DNA of 64,000 nucleotides from an uncultured delta proteobacterium (GTDB taxonomy: Bacteria > Desulfobacterota > Desulfobulbia > Desulfobulbales > Desulfocapsaceae). Both the position numbers and the translations under genes were made by a program. Numbering within the stretch: position 1 is the first letter of the stretch; each line of letters opens with the position of its first letter. Below the pieces are notes generated by a model that worked only from the letters and a program-made list of their open reading frames with translations, ran no database searches and was not told the origin of the DNA. The stretch spans positions 30,458 to 94,457 of the forward strand of contig CAIQWD010000014.1 of NCBI GenBank assembly GCA_903875445.1. Direction: 5' to 3'. Shown here one piece after another: positions 8,487 through 18,205 of the stretch.

Positions 8487-10049
8487 ATGGCTGATACGAT
8501 TAAGCTTTTTGTAAACGGAGTTGAGGTCGAGGTCGAAGCGGGGAAAAACCTGATCGACGCCATCGGTGCCGTCGGCATCGAAATTCCGCACCTCTGCTAC
8601 CACCCGGCACTTGGCGCCGACGGCAATTGCCGCATGTGTCTGGTCGGCATAGAAGACGGCAGACCACCGCTGGTTCCGGCCTGCAAGACCCCGGCCCAGG
8701 CGGGAATGAAGGTGTTACTTGACGCCGCGCATATCAAGAAAATCCAGCGCGATGTCATGGAACTCGAGCTGATTAATCATCCCACCGACTGCCCGATCTG
8801 CGATCAGGCTGGGGAATGCAAACTGCAGGACTATTATATGAGCTACGGTCGACCGGAAAGTCGGATGACCGTCCCCCAGGTGCAGAAAAGCAAAAAACTC
8901 GATTTCGGCTGCGGTGTGGTCCACGATCAGGAACGCTGCGTGACCTGCGGTCGGTGTGTCCGTTTCTGCCGACAAATCACCAAGACCGGCGAACTGGGAA
9001 TAATCAACCGAACCGATGATGCCCGTGTCAATATCTTTCCCGGTCGACCGCTCAATAACCGCTACGCCCTGAATGTCGTCGATCTTTGTCCGGTCGGCGC
9101 CATGACCAGTAAAGATTTCCGTTTCAAGCAACGGGTCTGGTTTTTAAAAAAGGCCCCCGGTATCTGTCATGGTTGCGCCAAGGGTTGCAACATCACTATT
9201 GAGCATAACCGGGAAAAATACCAGGATGACATCATCTATCGCTTCCGGCCACGCCTCAACCCGCAGGTCAATGGCTACTTCATGTGCGATGCCGGACGGC
9301 TCAGTTATCGGCAGGAAAACGAAGGCCGCTTGCTCGAAGCGCGGCTGAGCAGCCAGATTCGCCCACTGAGTGATGTTCTCGCCGCCTGCAACCAAGAGAT
9401 TGAACGGGCCGGAAAAATTGTCGTTCTCCTCTCCCCCAACTGCTCCCTGGAACAGATGGTTGCGGTCAAGACCCTGTCAGCAAAACTCGGTGCGTCACTT
9501 TCCGGTTTCAGTGACGGGTATGTTAAAGCAGGCGACGGTGACGGTTATCTTATCCAAGATGATAAGTCGGCAAATCGAGCAGGGCTTACACTGCTTGGCA
9601 TCGATTGCACCCAGGAAACCTTTGAGGAGGCAGTGCGAGAAGCACAACTCCTGATCAATTTCAACAACGATCTGACCCGCTCCTATACTGATTCCGAATT
9701 AAAGAAACTCCTCAAAGACACCAAGGTCATAGCCGTCGCCACCCACAATGACCGTCTTACCGCAATGGCCGATATAGCGATACCGGTTGCTACTTCCAGT
9801 GAATATGCCGGATGCCTTATTAATTGCGATAACATTTTGCAGGCCTTTGCCCTGGCGGTAAGCAAAAACCAGCAACCGCTAGACATAGGGGCAATAGCCG
9901 CAAAACTTGGCAGCCCCCTGCAAAGCCGCGCAGAGCAATTTGCCGAACTCCGAAAATACATCAGTATCCTCAAAGACTTTGAAGCTGATACTCTCCCAGC
10001 CGAGGGATTGAAATTAAACGATAGCGAGGCTGCCAATGTCACTGCTTGA
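8487..10049 (+). CDS. nuoG: NADH-quinone oxidoreductase subunit G, short form
   Basis: A 520-residue iron-sulfur subunit. The N-terminus is a [2Fe-2S] ferredoxin domain (CYHPALGADGNCRMC, later C), followed by the His-Cys3 region (HPTDCPICDQAGEC), a [4Fe-4S] motif (CVTCGRCVRFC) and a further C-x2-C-x3-C set (CHGCAKGC with MCDAGR) matching the extra N7 cluster site. The molybdopterin-like C-terminal domain is cut down to about 230 residues, against about 680 in E. coli, so the protein is much shorter than the 900-residue form. The short form is complete here, with nuoH starting inside its 3' end. Confidence 0.93.
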   Translation: MADTIKLFVNGVEVEVEAGKNLIDAIGAVGIEIPHLCYHPALGADGNCRMCLVGIEDGRPPLVPACKTPAQAGMKVLLDAAHIKKIQRDVMELELINHPTDCPICDQAGECKLQDYYMSYGRPESRMTVPQVQKSKKLDFGCGVVHDQERCVTCGRCVRFCRQITKTGELGIINRTDDARVNIFPGRPLNNRYALNVVDLCPVGAMTSKDFRFKQRVWFLKKAPGICHGCAKGCNITIEHNREKYQDDIIYRFRPRLNPQVNGYFMCDAGRLSYRQENEGRLLEARLSSQIRPLSDVLAACNQEIERAGKIVVLLSPNCSLEQMVAVKTLSAKLGASLSGFSDGYVKAGDGDGYLIQDDKSANRAGLTLLGIDCTQETFEEAVREAQLLINFNNDLTRSYTDSELKKLLKDTKVIAVATHNDRLTAMADIAIPVATSSEYAGCLINCDNILQAFALAVSKNQQPLDIGAIAAKLGSPLQSRAEQFAELRKYISILKDFEADTLPAEGLKLNDSEAANVTA

Positions 10050-11322
10050 TTCTGTTATGATTGTCGTCAGGGTTGCCTTCAGCGCCTTTATCCCGCTCTG
10101 CTTCATTGCAGTCTGCGTCTGGATGGAGCGGAGGGGGGCCGGCTATTTTCAGGATCGATCCGGCCCAAACCGCGCCAATATCTTTGGTTTTCGGGCTGCC
10201 GGACTCGTGCAGAACCTCGCCGACGCGGCCAAGCTTATCTTTAAAGAAGATGTCATTTCCGGGCATATCAAACACAAGTTCTACTTTGTTCTCGCCCCGG
10301 TGATTGTTTTCTTCACCGCCCTCGTCTCCTTTGCCGTCGTTCCCTTTGCCGATACTCTGGTGGTCGGCGGTAAAAGTTACATTATGCAAGGTATCCCGCT
10401 TGACCTTGGTATTCTCTGGTTTTTGTCCTTTGTCGGCTTCAGTGTCTACGGCATTATCCTCGCCGGGTGGTCTTCAACAAATAAATACGGAGTACTCGGT
10501 GCCCTCCGTTCGGCGGCACAGGTAATCAGCTACGAAATTCCCATGGGTCTGGCGATCGTCAGTTTGCTCGTCGTTTACGGCACCGTCAATCTCAACGAAA
10601 TTGCTCAGTTCCAAGGAAAGCTCCTGTTCGGATTCATCCCCATGTGGGGTGCTGTGCTGCAACCTATAGGGATGGTTATCTTCATTATCGCCGCCTTCGC
10701 CGAGACCAACCGGACCCCTTTTGATCTCGCCGAGGGCGAAAGCGAACTAGTTGCCGGCTTCCATGTCGAATACAGCGCCATGAAGTTCGCGATCTTTTTC
10801 ATGGGTGAATACGTCGCCATGTTCGCGTCGAGCGCCATGATCGTCACCCTCTTTTTCGGTGGTTACCAGGTGCCGTTTCTCTCCACAGCCACCTTGATTG
10901 GTCAAGCCAAACCGGTAGCCTTCCTGCTGATGGTCATTATCCCCGTGGTCATGCACTTTTTCGCCGGGTGGATCAGAAGGAGCAACGTCAGCCATTATCC
11001 GCGGGAAAATGATCCGCGGGTCTTCGAGGCTACGGTCTATATCAAATGTCTTTGGGGCTTGGTGATCTTCCTAGAAATAGTTCTCCTGGCCATCCTCTTC
11101 TCCGCCTCAGGGGGTGCGACCGCCCATATCTTCGTGGTGCTCCTGCAACTGTGCACTTTCCTTGTAAAAGTTACCATGATGATTTTTGTTTATATCTGGG
11201 TACGCTGGACCTTGCCCCGTTTTCGCTATGACCAGCTACAGAAATTGGGATGGCAGATGCTCCTACCCTTGGCACTTCTGAACATCTTCATTACAAGCGC
11301 ATTTGTCGTGGCGTTGAGCTAA
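10036..11322 (+). CDS. nuoH: NADH-quinone oxidoreductase subunit H, extended form
   Basis: A 428-residue membrane subunit that connects the peripheral arm to the proton pumps. Conserved loops are present: ERRGAGYFQDRSGPNR (30-45), AETNRTPFDLAEGESELVAGF (222-242) and WVRWTLPRFRYDQ (388-400). It is about 90 residues longer than the usual 325-345. The excess lies at about residues 282-370, between the GGY segment and the FLVKV helix, and holds at least two additional hydrophobic helices. It overlaps nuoG by 14 bp. Confidence 0.93.
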   Translation: MSLLDSVMIVVRVAFSAFIPLCFIAVCVWMERRGAGYFQDRSGPNRANIFGFRAAGLVQNLADAAKLIFKEDVISGHIKHKFYFVLAPVIVFFTALVSFAVVPFADTLVVGGKSYIMQGIPLDLGILWFLSFVGFSVYGIILAGWSSTNKYGVLGALRSAAQVISYEIPMGLAIVSLLVVYGTVNLNEIAQFQGKLLFGFIPMWGAVLQPIGMVIFIIAAFAETNRTPFDLAEGESELVAGFHVEYSAMKFAIFFMGEYVAMFASSAMIVTLFFGGYQVPFLSTATLIGQAKPVAFLLMVIIPVVMHFFAGWIRRSNVSHYPRENDPRVFEATVYIKCLWGLVIFLEIVLLAILFSASGGATAHIFVVLLQLCTFLVKVTMMIFVYIWVRWTLPRFRYDQLQKLGWQMLLPLALLNIFITSAFVVALS

Positions 11323-11335
11323 AGGAGAGGATGAC

Positions 11336-11860
11336 ATGGGTGCTAAAGTAAAAACAATGGACCGGAAGGGAGCGAGTTTTCAGGAACGCCTCTACCTGAT
11401 TGAGATCTTTAAGGGGATGGCCACCACCTTCGGCCATTTTTTCCGAAATCTTCTCGACAACAGAAAACTTTACGTTCGCCACTACCCTGAAGTTCAGCCG
11501 GAAATTCCGGTTCGCTGGCGTGGCCGGCATCGCTTAACTACCCATGCCGACGGCACAGTCAAATGTGTTGCCTGTTTTATGTGTCAGACCAATTGTCCAG
11601 CCAACTGCATTATGATTGAAGCCGGAGAAAGGCTTGACGGCAAGACTGAAAAAATGCCGGTGAAATTCAAAATTGATCTGCTGGAATGCATATATTGCGG
11701 CTACTGTGTCGAAGCCTGTCCTTTGGACGCAATCCGCATGGATACCGGGATTTTCTCAGTGACGGACAATAACAGGGAATCTTTCGTCTTGGAACTCCCG
11801 GAGTTACTGACAACCCCGGGAGCCTTTTCCGAAGAAGAATATAAAAAAGGGGGCGCTTGA
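11336..11860 (+). CDS. nuoI: NADH-quinone oxidoreductase subunit I (N6a/N6b)
   Basis: A 174-residue 8Fe ferredoxin-like subunit. Two [4Fe-4S] motifs, CVACFMCQTNCP and CIYCGYCVEACP, pass electrons from NuoG toward cluster N2 in NuoB. AAAGGAGAGG precedes the ATG. The N-terminal amphipathic segment and RWRGRH before the first motif are typical. Confidence 0.95.
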   Translation: MGAKVKTMDRKGASFQERLYLIEIFKGMATTFGHFFRNLLDNRKLYVRHYPEVQPEIPVRWRGRHRLTTHADGTVKCVACFMCQTNCPANCIMIEAGERLDGKTEKMPVKFKIDLLECIYCGYCVEACPLDAIRMDTGIFSVTDNNRESFVLELPELLTTPGAFSEEEYKKGGA

Positions 11861-11864
11861 TATC

Positions 11865-12374
11865 ATGTTTGCCGAGGCTTTATTTTTCGGATTTGCTGTG
11901 CTGTCGGTCCTTGGCGCCATTGGGCTGGTGCTCTTTCGCCATCCGATGAACGGGGCGATGAGTCTGGTGGTGACCATGATCTCCTTGGCCGGGCTCTATG
12001 CCCTCCTTTCCGCCAAGCTGATTTTCGCTCTGCAGCTTATTGTCTATGCAGGTGCGATCATGTCCCTGATCCTCTTCATAATTATGTTTCTCAACATCCA
12101 AGAGAGCGATCTCCCGAAGGAAAAATACCGATGGTTGTACCAGTTGGGGGGAATAATAGTCATCGTCCCTATCGCCTCTTTTTTGATCAAAATAGTCAAA
12201 AGTATCCCCGGTGGCCAAACAACAATCGTCGGTCACGGTTTTGGCGGGGTAAAAGAGGTTGGGCTGGTTCTCTTTCAGGACTGGTTGCTTCCCTTTGAAA
12301 TCGTATCAATTCTCCTGCTCGTAGCGCTCGTCGGGGCGGTGGTGTTGGCAGGTAAGAGGAGGATGGGCAAGTGA
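11865..12374 (+). CDS. nuoJ: NADH-quinone oxidoreductase subunit J
   Basis: A 169-residue membrane subunit with about five hydrophobic helices. The third-helix pattern LQLIVYAGAIMSLILFIIM is the family hallmark (the pi-bulge helix near the E-channel). The end overlaps the nuoK start by four bases. Confidence 0.93.
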   Translation: MFAEALFFGFAVLSVLGAIGLVLFRHPMNGAMSLVVTMISLAGLYALLSAKLIFALQLIVYAGAIMSLILFIIMFLNIQESDLPKEKYRWLYQLGGIIVIVPIASFLIKIVKSIPGGQTTIVGHGFGGVKEVGLVLFQDWLLPFEIVSILLLVALVGAVVLAGKRRMGK

Positions 12375-12667
12375 TCCAGGATTATCTCATACTCAGTGTT
12401 ATTCTCTTCTGTCTGGGAATTCTCGGGGTTGTTACCAGGCGAAACGTATTCACCGTTTTCATGTCCATCGAGCTGATGCTTAATGCGGCAAACCTTGCTT
12501 TCATTACCTTTTCACGATTGCATGAAAGCATGAACGGCCATGTTCTGGCAATGATGGTAATGGCCGTAGCGGCTGCCGAAGCGGCACTTGCTCTTGCCGT
12601 TGTCATTCTCCTGCACAAGCACAAGAGCAAGCTGGACACTAACGTATTCAGCCTGTTAAAAGGGTGA
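12371..12667 (+). CDS. nuoK: NADH-quinone oxidoreductase subunit K
   Basis: A 98-residue three-helix membrane subunit (MrpC-like). It has the conserved SIELMLNAANL with a membrane-embedded glutamate and a second acidic position in AAAEAALALAV. It starts at a GTG inside the nuoJ stop (GTGA), so it is translationally coupled. Confidence 0.95.
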   Translation: MIQDYLILSVILFCLGILGVVTRRNVFTVFMSIELMLNAANLAFITFSRLHESMNGHVLAMMVMAVAAAEAALALAVVILLHKHKSKLDTNVFSLLKG

Positions 12668-12671
12668 TTTC

Positions 12672-14585
12672 ATGGAACATACAGTCACATATCTAGGTTT
12701 TATACCCCTCTTGCCGCTGCTCGGAGCGGTGGTCATCGGTCTTCTGCATATGTTCACCTGCAAGAAAACCCCCTTGCCTGAATTATTCTATGGTGCCCTG
12801 GCTTGTATCGGTCCCGTCCTTTCATTCTTTTTAGCCCTGGTGGTTTTTTTCCAATTGAAAGGGCTTCCCGCCGAAGACCGCTTTCTCACCCATAACGTTT
12901 TTACTTGGTTTGCCGTAGGTGATCTGCATGTGGACATGGGATTTCTTGCCGACCCGCTCAGTTCGCTCATGCTCCTCTTCGTTACCTTCATCGGTTCCCT
13001 GATCCATATTTATTCGGTGGGTTATATGGCGGGTGACGAGAATTTCGGCAAATTCTTCTCCTACCTTAACCTCTTCCTCGGATCAATGCTGATCCTCGTT
13101 CTCGGTAGCGGTCCGGTAGTTATGTTCGTCGGCTGGGAAGGCGTCGGCCTCTGCTCCTATCTGCTCATCAGCTTCTACAGCAAGGATACGGACAATGTTC
13201 TGGCCGGCAACAAGGCCTTTATCGTCAACCGTATCGGCGATCTCGGCTTTGTTCTCGGTATGTCGGTGCTTTTCTGGGCTATCGGTGCCAGCGGTTTTGA
13301 TTATCTTTCCCTAAAAGCCAATGTAGCTGGTATTCCGCCGGGCGTGGGAGTTGCCGTCTGCCTCCTGCTCTTCGTCGGCGCCTGCGGTAAGTCGGCGCAG
13401 ATTCCTCTGTATGTCTGGTTGCCCGATGCCATGGCCGGCCCAACCCCGGTTTCCGCACTGATCCATGCGGCAACCATGGTTACCGCCGGTGTCTATATGG
13501 TGGCCAGGTTTAGTTTTCTTTACGCCCATTATCCGGTCGCCGGCTCTGTGGTTGCCTGGGTCGGCATCTTGACTGCCTTATTGGCGGCGATCTTTGGCAT
13601 GTTTCAGAAGGATATCAAAAAGATTCTCGCCTATTCGACGGTCAGCCAGCTGGGCTATATGTTTGCCGGAGTCGGCGTAGCGGCATATTCGGCAGGTATC
13701 TTCCACGTCTTCACCCACGCCTTCTTCAAGGCCCTGCTCTTTCTTGGCGCCGGTTCGGTCATCTACGCCCTGCACCACGAACAGGATATCTGGAAGATGG
13801 GCGGACTGAAGGAGAAATTGCCGAAAACCTACATGACCATGCTGGTCGGTGCCTTCGCCCTCGCCGGTTGTCCACCCTTTGCCGGCTTTTTCAGTAAAGA
13901 CGAAATCCTTTTTTCAGCACTCGCCACCGGCCATACCGGAATTTGGCTTATCGGGGTGCTGGTGGCCGGGATGACCGCCTACTACACCTTCCGCATGATC
14001 TTTCTGGTCTTTCACGGCACACCAAGAGTGCAAGAGTCCTTTGACCATGCCCATGAACCCCCGGCGGTGATGACTGTTCCCCTCATCATACTCGCGGTGG
14101 GCGCCTTGTTTGCCGGGTTTTTGAATCTGCCGGGAATCTTCGGCGGCAATCTCAATGTTTCCCATTGGCTGGCGCCTAGTCTTCTCGAACATCATCCGCA
14201 CGTTAGTGTATGGTTTGAATTGCTCGCCATTGCTACCAGCGTTGCAGCCTTTGCCATTGGCATCACCCTTGCCTATAAAAAGTTCGGTCAGGGGGCTACG
14301 GAGCCTGAATTTACAGGCTTTGCCAAATTCGGTTATCACAAATTTTATGTCGATGAGATCTACAATGCCGTTTTTGTCCAGCCCTACAAGGCATTCGGCT
14401 CAGTTATCTCGAGGTTTCTCGAACCAAATGTCACCGATCTTCATATCAAGCTTTCTACCTGGCTGTATCAGAAGGCCGGAACTGCATTTAAGGTCTTTCA
14501 GGTCGGGTATGTCCGGATCTACGCGATCTATATGGTCATCGGGCTGAGTCTTATGAGCCTTTTCTTATCTCAAACGATCAAATAG
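12672..14585 (+). CDS. nuoL: NADH-quinone oxidoreductase subunit L
   Basis: A 637-residue antiporter-like proton-pumping subunit with the long lateral helix at its C-terminus. The core has FVGWEGVGLCSYLLI (key Glu), the Lys/His segments GACGKSAQIPLYVWLPDAMAGPTPVSALIHAATM and a second hydrophobic half. The length is normal for NuoL, and the C-terminal about 120 residues hold the terminal helix. It lies four bases after nuoK. Confidence 0.95.
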   Translation: MEHTVTYLGFIPLLPLLGAVVIGLLHMFTCKKTPLPELFYGALACIGPVLSFFLALVVFFQLKGLPAEDRFLTHNVFTWFAVGDLHVDMGFLADPLSSLMLLFVTFIGSLIHIYSVGYMAGDENFGKFFSYLNLFLGSMLILVLGSGPVVMFVGWEGVGLCSYLLISFYSKDTDNVLAGNKAFIVNRIGDLGFVLGMSVLFWAIGASGFDYLSLKANVAGIPPGVGVAVCLLLFVGACGKSAQIPLYVWLPDAMAGPTPVSALIHAATMVTAGVYMVARFSFLYAHYPVAGSVVAWVGILTALLAAIFGMFQKDIKKILAYSTVSQLGYMFAGVGVAAYSAGIFHVFTHAFFKALLFLGAGSVIYALHHEQDIWKMGGLKEKLPKTYMTMLVGAFALAGCPPFAGFFSKDEILFSALATGHTGIWLIGVLVAGMTAYYTFRMIFLVFHGTPRVQESFDHAHEPPAVMTVPLIILAVGALFAGFLNLPGIFGGNLNVSHWLAPSLLEHHPHVSVWFELLAIATSVAAFAIGITLAYKKFGQGATEPEFTGFAKFGYHKFYVDEIYNAVFVQPYKAFGSVISRFLEPNVTDLHIKLSTWLYQKAGTAFKVFQVGYVRIYAIYMVIGLSLMSLFLSQTIK

Positions 14586-14598
14586 GTAAGGTGTAAGA

Positions 14599-16122
14599 AT
14601 GTTTGAATATGCCCTTTCAGTCATGATCTTTCTGCCAATCCTTGCCGGATTGACTCTTTTTCTCTTTCCCTTTAGCGACAGCGCGTCGCGAATTTCCGGC
14701 TTTATCGTCTCCATCGTTGTCCTTTTCCTTGGTATTGAACTCTTTCTCGGGTTCAGCGGCAGCGGTGCCATGGAATATGCCGAGAGCAAAGCGTGGATCG
14801 AATCCTTAGGAATACGTTACAGCCTTGGCGTTGACGGCATCAGCCTTCTCGTCCTCATGGCCGGAGCAATCTTATTCCCCATGGTCTTCACTATTTTTTC
14901 GACCCGGAGCAAAGGCTTCTATGCCAATCTTCTCATTACCCAGGGAGCGATGATCGGCGCCATCTGTGCCACCGATATGGTGCTTTTCTACATCTTCTGG
15001 GAGATCATGCTGCTGCCGATTTTCTTTATGATCGGCATCTACGGGGGACCGAATCGTTTACCGGCAACTGTAAAAATCACCCTCTACACCATCTCCGGTT
15101 CGTTGCTTATGCTCGCCGGCCTCGTGTACATCGGCGTTTCCTACCATGAGCAATTCGGCAGGTGGACCTTTGACATCGTCGAACTCAGCAATTTAAAGCT
15201 CAGTGGCGGTTTTGCAGTCCTGGCCTTTTTTATGTTCATGATCGCCTTTGCCATTAAAATCCCGCTGTTCCCCTTTCACACTTGGTTGCCCGACGCTTAT
15301 ACCGAGGCACCGAGTTCGACCACCTTTGTCCTCTCGGCAATCATGGCCAAGATCGGCGTCTACGGGGTTATTCGCTTTATTGTGCCGATTTTTGCGATCG
15401 AATTGGCCCGCTTTGCGATACTTTTGGCATTTGCCGGGGTTATCGGTATGATGTACTGCGGCCTTGCGGCAATTGCCCAAAAAGACATGAAACGCATGCT
15501 CGCCTTTTCATCGGCATCGCATATGGGCATCATTGCCCTTGGGGTCTTCTGCATGAATGTGCAGGCCCTGACAGGATGCCTTTTTCAGATCGCCGCCCAC
15601 GCCACCAGCACCGGGGTACTGTTTCTCTTTATCGGCCTGATGGAGGAGCGGATGCAGACCAGAAACATTGCCGATTTTGGTGGCATTGCTTATCGGGCGC
15701 CAATCTTTGCAACCTTTTTTGCCATCGCCATGCTCGCCTCCGTGGGCTTGCCAGGAACCAGCGGTTTCATCGGTGAGTTTCTCATCATCCTCGGCGCCAT
15801 CAAGTTCAGCGGGTTTATCGGTTTTCTTGCGGGTACCTCGCTGATCATCGGGGTGTGCTATATGTTGTGGATGTTCCAAAGGGTGTTTTTCGAAAAATCG
15901 GGTGAGGGTACTGAAAAGTTTCAAGATCTTTCGCTCTCCGAAGCACTCACCTTTCTGCCGGTCATCCTCCTCATTCTGGCTATGGGGATTTTTCCCCAGC
16001 CATTCATTAAAAAGATTGAGCCGACCGCCCAGTTGCACATTGCAGAAATGACGATGATGGCCCAGAAGCAGCTTGCCGACACAAGGCTTCCGATTGTAGT
16101 AGACACTCATCAAAAGAATTAA
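14599..16122 (+). CDS. nuoM: NADH-quinone oxidoreductase subunit M
   Basis: A 507-residue antiporter-like membrane subunit. The diagnostic segments are YIFWEIMLLPIFFMIGIYGG with the channel glutamate, KIPLFPFHTWLPDAYTEAPSS with the channel lysine, and HMGIIALGVF. Length and order after nuoL are standard. Confidence 0.95.
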   Translation: MFEYALSVMIFLPILAGLTLFLFPFSDSASRISGFIVSIVVLFLGIELFLGFSGSGAMEYAESKAWIESLGIRYSLGVDGISLLVLMAGAILFPMVFTIFSTRSKGFYANLLITQGAMIGAICATDMVLFYIFWEIMLLPIFFMIGIYGGPNRLPATVKITLYTISGSLLMLAGLVYIGVSYHEQFGRWTFDIVELSNLKLSGGFAVLAFFMFMIAFAIKIPLFPFHTWLPDAYTEAPSSTTFVLSAIMAKIGVYGVIRFIVPIFAIELARFAILLAFAGVIGMMYCGLAAIAQKDMKRMLAFSSASHMGIIALGVFCMNVQALTGCLFQIAAHATSTGVLFLFIGLMEERMQTRNIADFGGIAYRAPIFATFFAIAMLASVGLPGTSGFIGEFLIILGAIKFSGFIGFLAGTSLIIGVCYMLWMFQRVFFEKSGEGTEKFQDLSLSEALTFLPVILLILAMGIFPQPFIKKIEPTAQLHIAEMTMMAQKQLADTRLPIVVDTHQKN

Positions 16123-16137
16123 GGCAGGGTAACCATT

Positions 16138-17547
16138 ATGAATGATTTTTTGTCATTGCTCCCTCTTCTCATCGTAAGCTCCGGAGCCATCCTCTTGATG
16201 CTTCTCGCCGCTTTTGAAAAAAGTCGCTTGGAGACAGCTTCCTGCGTGAGTATGGGCTTTTTCGCCGTGGCGTTTTTTGTCCAGTTGCTGGTCGGCTACG
16301 GTCCGGCAACAGCAGTCTTTCATGGTGTCTTCAACGGCATGCTGGTTGCGAGCAGCTTCACACAGGCGGCCGGCCTGATTATTCTCGCCTGCGGTTTTTT
16401 TACGGCCATGACCACCCATACCTACTTCAAGGTCAATTCCTTCTGTACCTTAGAATTTTATGCAATCCTGATGTTCGGGGCCTGCGGCATGCTCCTGCTG
16501 ACCCTATCCCAGGAGCTTATCACCGGCTTTATCTCCCTGGAGATTATGTCCCTGGCCATTTACATCCTCGTCGGCTACGACCGGTCGAATATCAAAGGAG
16601 CGGAGGCAGTATTGAAATACCTCATGCTCGGGGCCTTTGCCGGAGCCTTTTTCACCATGGGAACAGCGCTCATCTACGGCGGAGTTAAGAGCACCAAGTT
16701 TGTCGAAATCGGTGCCTTCTGTGCTGCTCATTCTGCAACTACACCGCTGCTCCTCGGAGGAACCTTTTTCATTTTCGTAGCGCTTCTCTTCAAGGCGGCG
16801 GCTTTCCCCTTCCATGCTTGGGTTATTGATGTCTACGATGGGGCCTCTACCCCGGTCACCGGCTTTATGGCCACCGCTCTGAAAACCGCAATCTTCACCG
16901 TCTTTGCCAACTTCCTCGCGCAAAACAGCGGCTTACACGGTAGCTGGGTGACATTTCTCTTTTACGTTTCAGTCCTTACCATGTTCGGCGGCAACCTCAT
17001 TGCAATCGGCCAGAACAATCTGAAAAGGATGCTGGCCGCCTCCGGCATCGTCCATTCCGGCTATCTGCTCATTGCCCTTGTTGCCATTAGCACCGAGCAT
17101 TTTACCGGCAGCGTCATTGCTTATTACTTGGCAGCCTATGCCGCTGGAACCCTCGGAATGTTCGCCGCCCTTGCCTATCTTGGTGGTGAAGGTGAAAAAC
17201 GCGCTACCTTTGATGATTTCAAAGGCCTTGCCAAGGTTCGGCCGTACTCGGCGGCGGCCGTCACCGTTTTTCTCCTGTCCATGGCCGGTGTTCCTCCGAC
17301 TGCCGGTTTTATGGGCAAATTCTATGTAATCACCAGTGCCATCTCGGCAGATCAGATGGCCCTTGCCGTACTCGGCATCGTCAGCAGTATTCTGTCTATG
17401 TGGTACTACCTGCGGCTGATCATCAACATGTATTTCCACGAAGCAGCGGAAACCTTTGAAACGAAGGGATCGGTTTTTGCGACCACCTGTACCTTCATCC
17501 TGGTATTCTGTGTGTTTGCTATAGGCATTTATCCTATTGTCATTTAA
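16138..17547 (+). CDS. nuoN: NADH-quinone oxidoreductase subunit N
   Basis: A 469-residue antiporter-like membrane subunit, last gene of the nuo cluster. ISLEIMSLAIYILVGYDR, FKAAAFPFHAWVIDVYDGA and the late MAGVPPTAGFMGKFYV are typical of NuoN. Fourteen helices can be drawn. A 74-bp gap follows before the CBS gene, with no clear terminator, so read-through into that gene is possible. Confidence 0.95.
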   Translation: MNDFLSLLPLLIVSSGAILLMLLAAFEKSRLETASCVSMGFFAVAFFVQLLVGYGPATAVFHGVFNGMLVASSFTQAAGLIILACGFFTAMTTHTYFKVNSFCTLEFYAILMFGACGMLLLTLSQELITGFISLEIMSLAIYILVGYDRSNIKGAEAVLKYLMLGAFAGAFFTMGTALIYGGVKSTKFVEIGAFCAAHSATTPLLLGGTFFIFVALLFKAAAFPFHAWVIDVYDGASTPVTGFMATALKTAIFTVFANFLAQNSGLHGSWVTFLFYVSVLTMFGGNLIAIGQNNLKRMLAASGIVHSGYLLIALVAISTEHFTGSVIAYYLAAYAAGTLGMFAALAYLGGEGEKRATFDDFKGLAKVRPYSAAAVTVFLLSMAGVPPTAGFMGKFYVITSAISADQMALAVLGIVSSILSMWYYLRLIINMYFHEAAETFETKGSVFATTCTFILVFCVFAIGIYPIVI

Positions 17548-17621
17548 AATTAAATAACGGTAACAATCGATACTGAGCGGCTGTTTTCCAGCTTACAGAT
17601 TCCAAATCGGGAGCCAATAAG

Positions 17622-18062
17622 ATGAAAGTAAAAGATATTCTGGCAGCAAAAGGAAATCGGGTTGTGACCATCGAGAAAGAGACAGGGGTTATAGACGCCA
17701 TGTCGATTTTTTCGGCCAATCGCATCGGCTCCCTGTTGATAGTTGATAAAAACAACAACATCCTCGGTATCATCGGGGCTCGCGATGTCTTGATGGCGGT
17801 GGTCAATCACCTTGAAACACTCCAGACTATGACCGTTGAAATGATTATGACCACCAATCTAATAGTCGGCACCGAAGACGATCATGTCGATTATATCTTG
17901 GCGGTCATGACCGAGAACAGAATACGGCACATCCCCATTATGAATGGCAAGGAACTTAAGGGCATGGTCTCAATCGGCGACGTGGTCAAGGCCCTGCTTA
18001 AAGAAAAGGACGTGGAGAACAGGTATCTCAAAGATTATATCGCCGATAAGTACCCGCGCTGA
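17622..18062 (+). CDS. Tandem CBS-domain protein
   Basis: A 146-residue cytoplasmic protein made of two CBS domains (about residues 1-58 and 70-140), a module that binds adenosyl ligands such as AMP, ATP or SAM and regulates partners. The second domain ends in the typical HIPIMNGKELKGMVSIGDVVK. There is no fused enzyme domain. Its position directly after nuoN suggests, but does not show, a role in sensing energy charge near complex I. The partner is unknown. Confidence 0.85.
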   Translation: MKVKDILAAKGNRVVTIEKETGVIDAMSIFSANRIGSLLIVDKNNNILGIIGARDVLMAVVNHLETLQTMTVEMIMTTNLIVGTEDDHVDYILAVMTENRIRHIPIMNGKELKGMVSIGDVVKALLKEKDVENRYLKDYIADKYPR

Positions 18063-18095
18063 TAAGCCCCTGACAGCCCTATCCCCTCCTTTGAC

Positions 18096-18142
18096 AATGA
18101 AGATACCTTCTCCGACGATCGCCTGAAGGAAGTATCTTCATT
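18096..18142. terminator. Inverted repeat, probable terminator between the CBS gene and vapC
   Basis: An 11-bp perfect repeat AATGAAGATAC / GTATCTTCATT with an inner CTTC/GAAG pairing, lying between convergent genes. The following tract is only moderately T-rich, so efficiency is uncertain; it could act in both directions. Confidence 0.6.
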
Positions 18143-18205
18143 CGTTCTCCTTTGTTCGGAAAAACGAGTCGAATTTATTCAAATTTTCGCAACCGTAACA
18201 TCACG

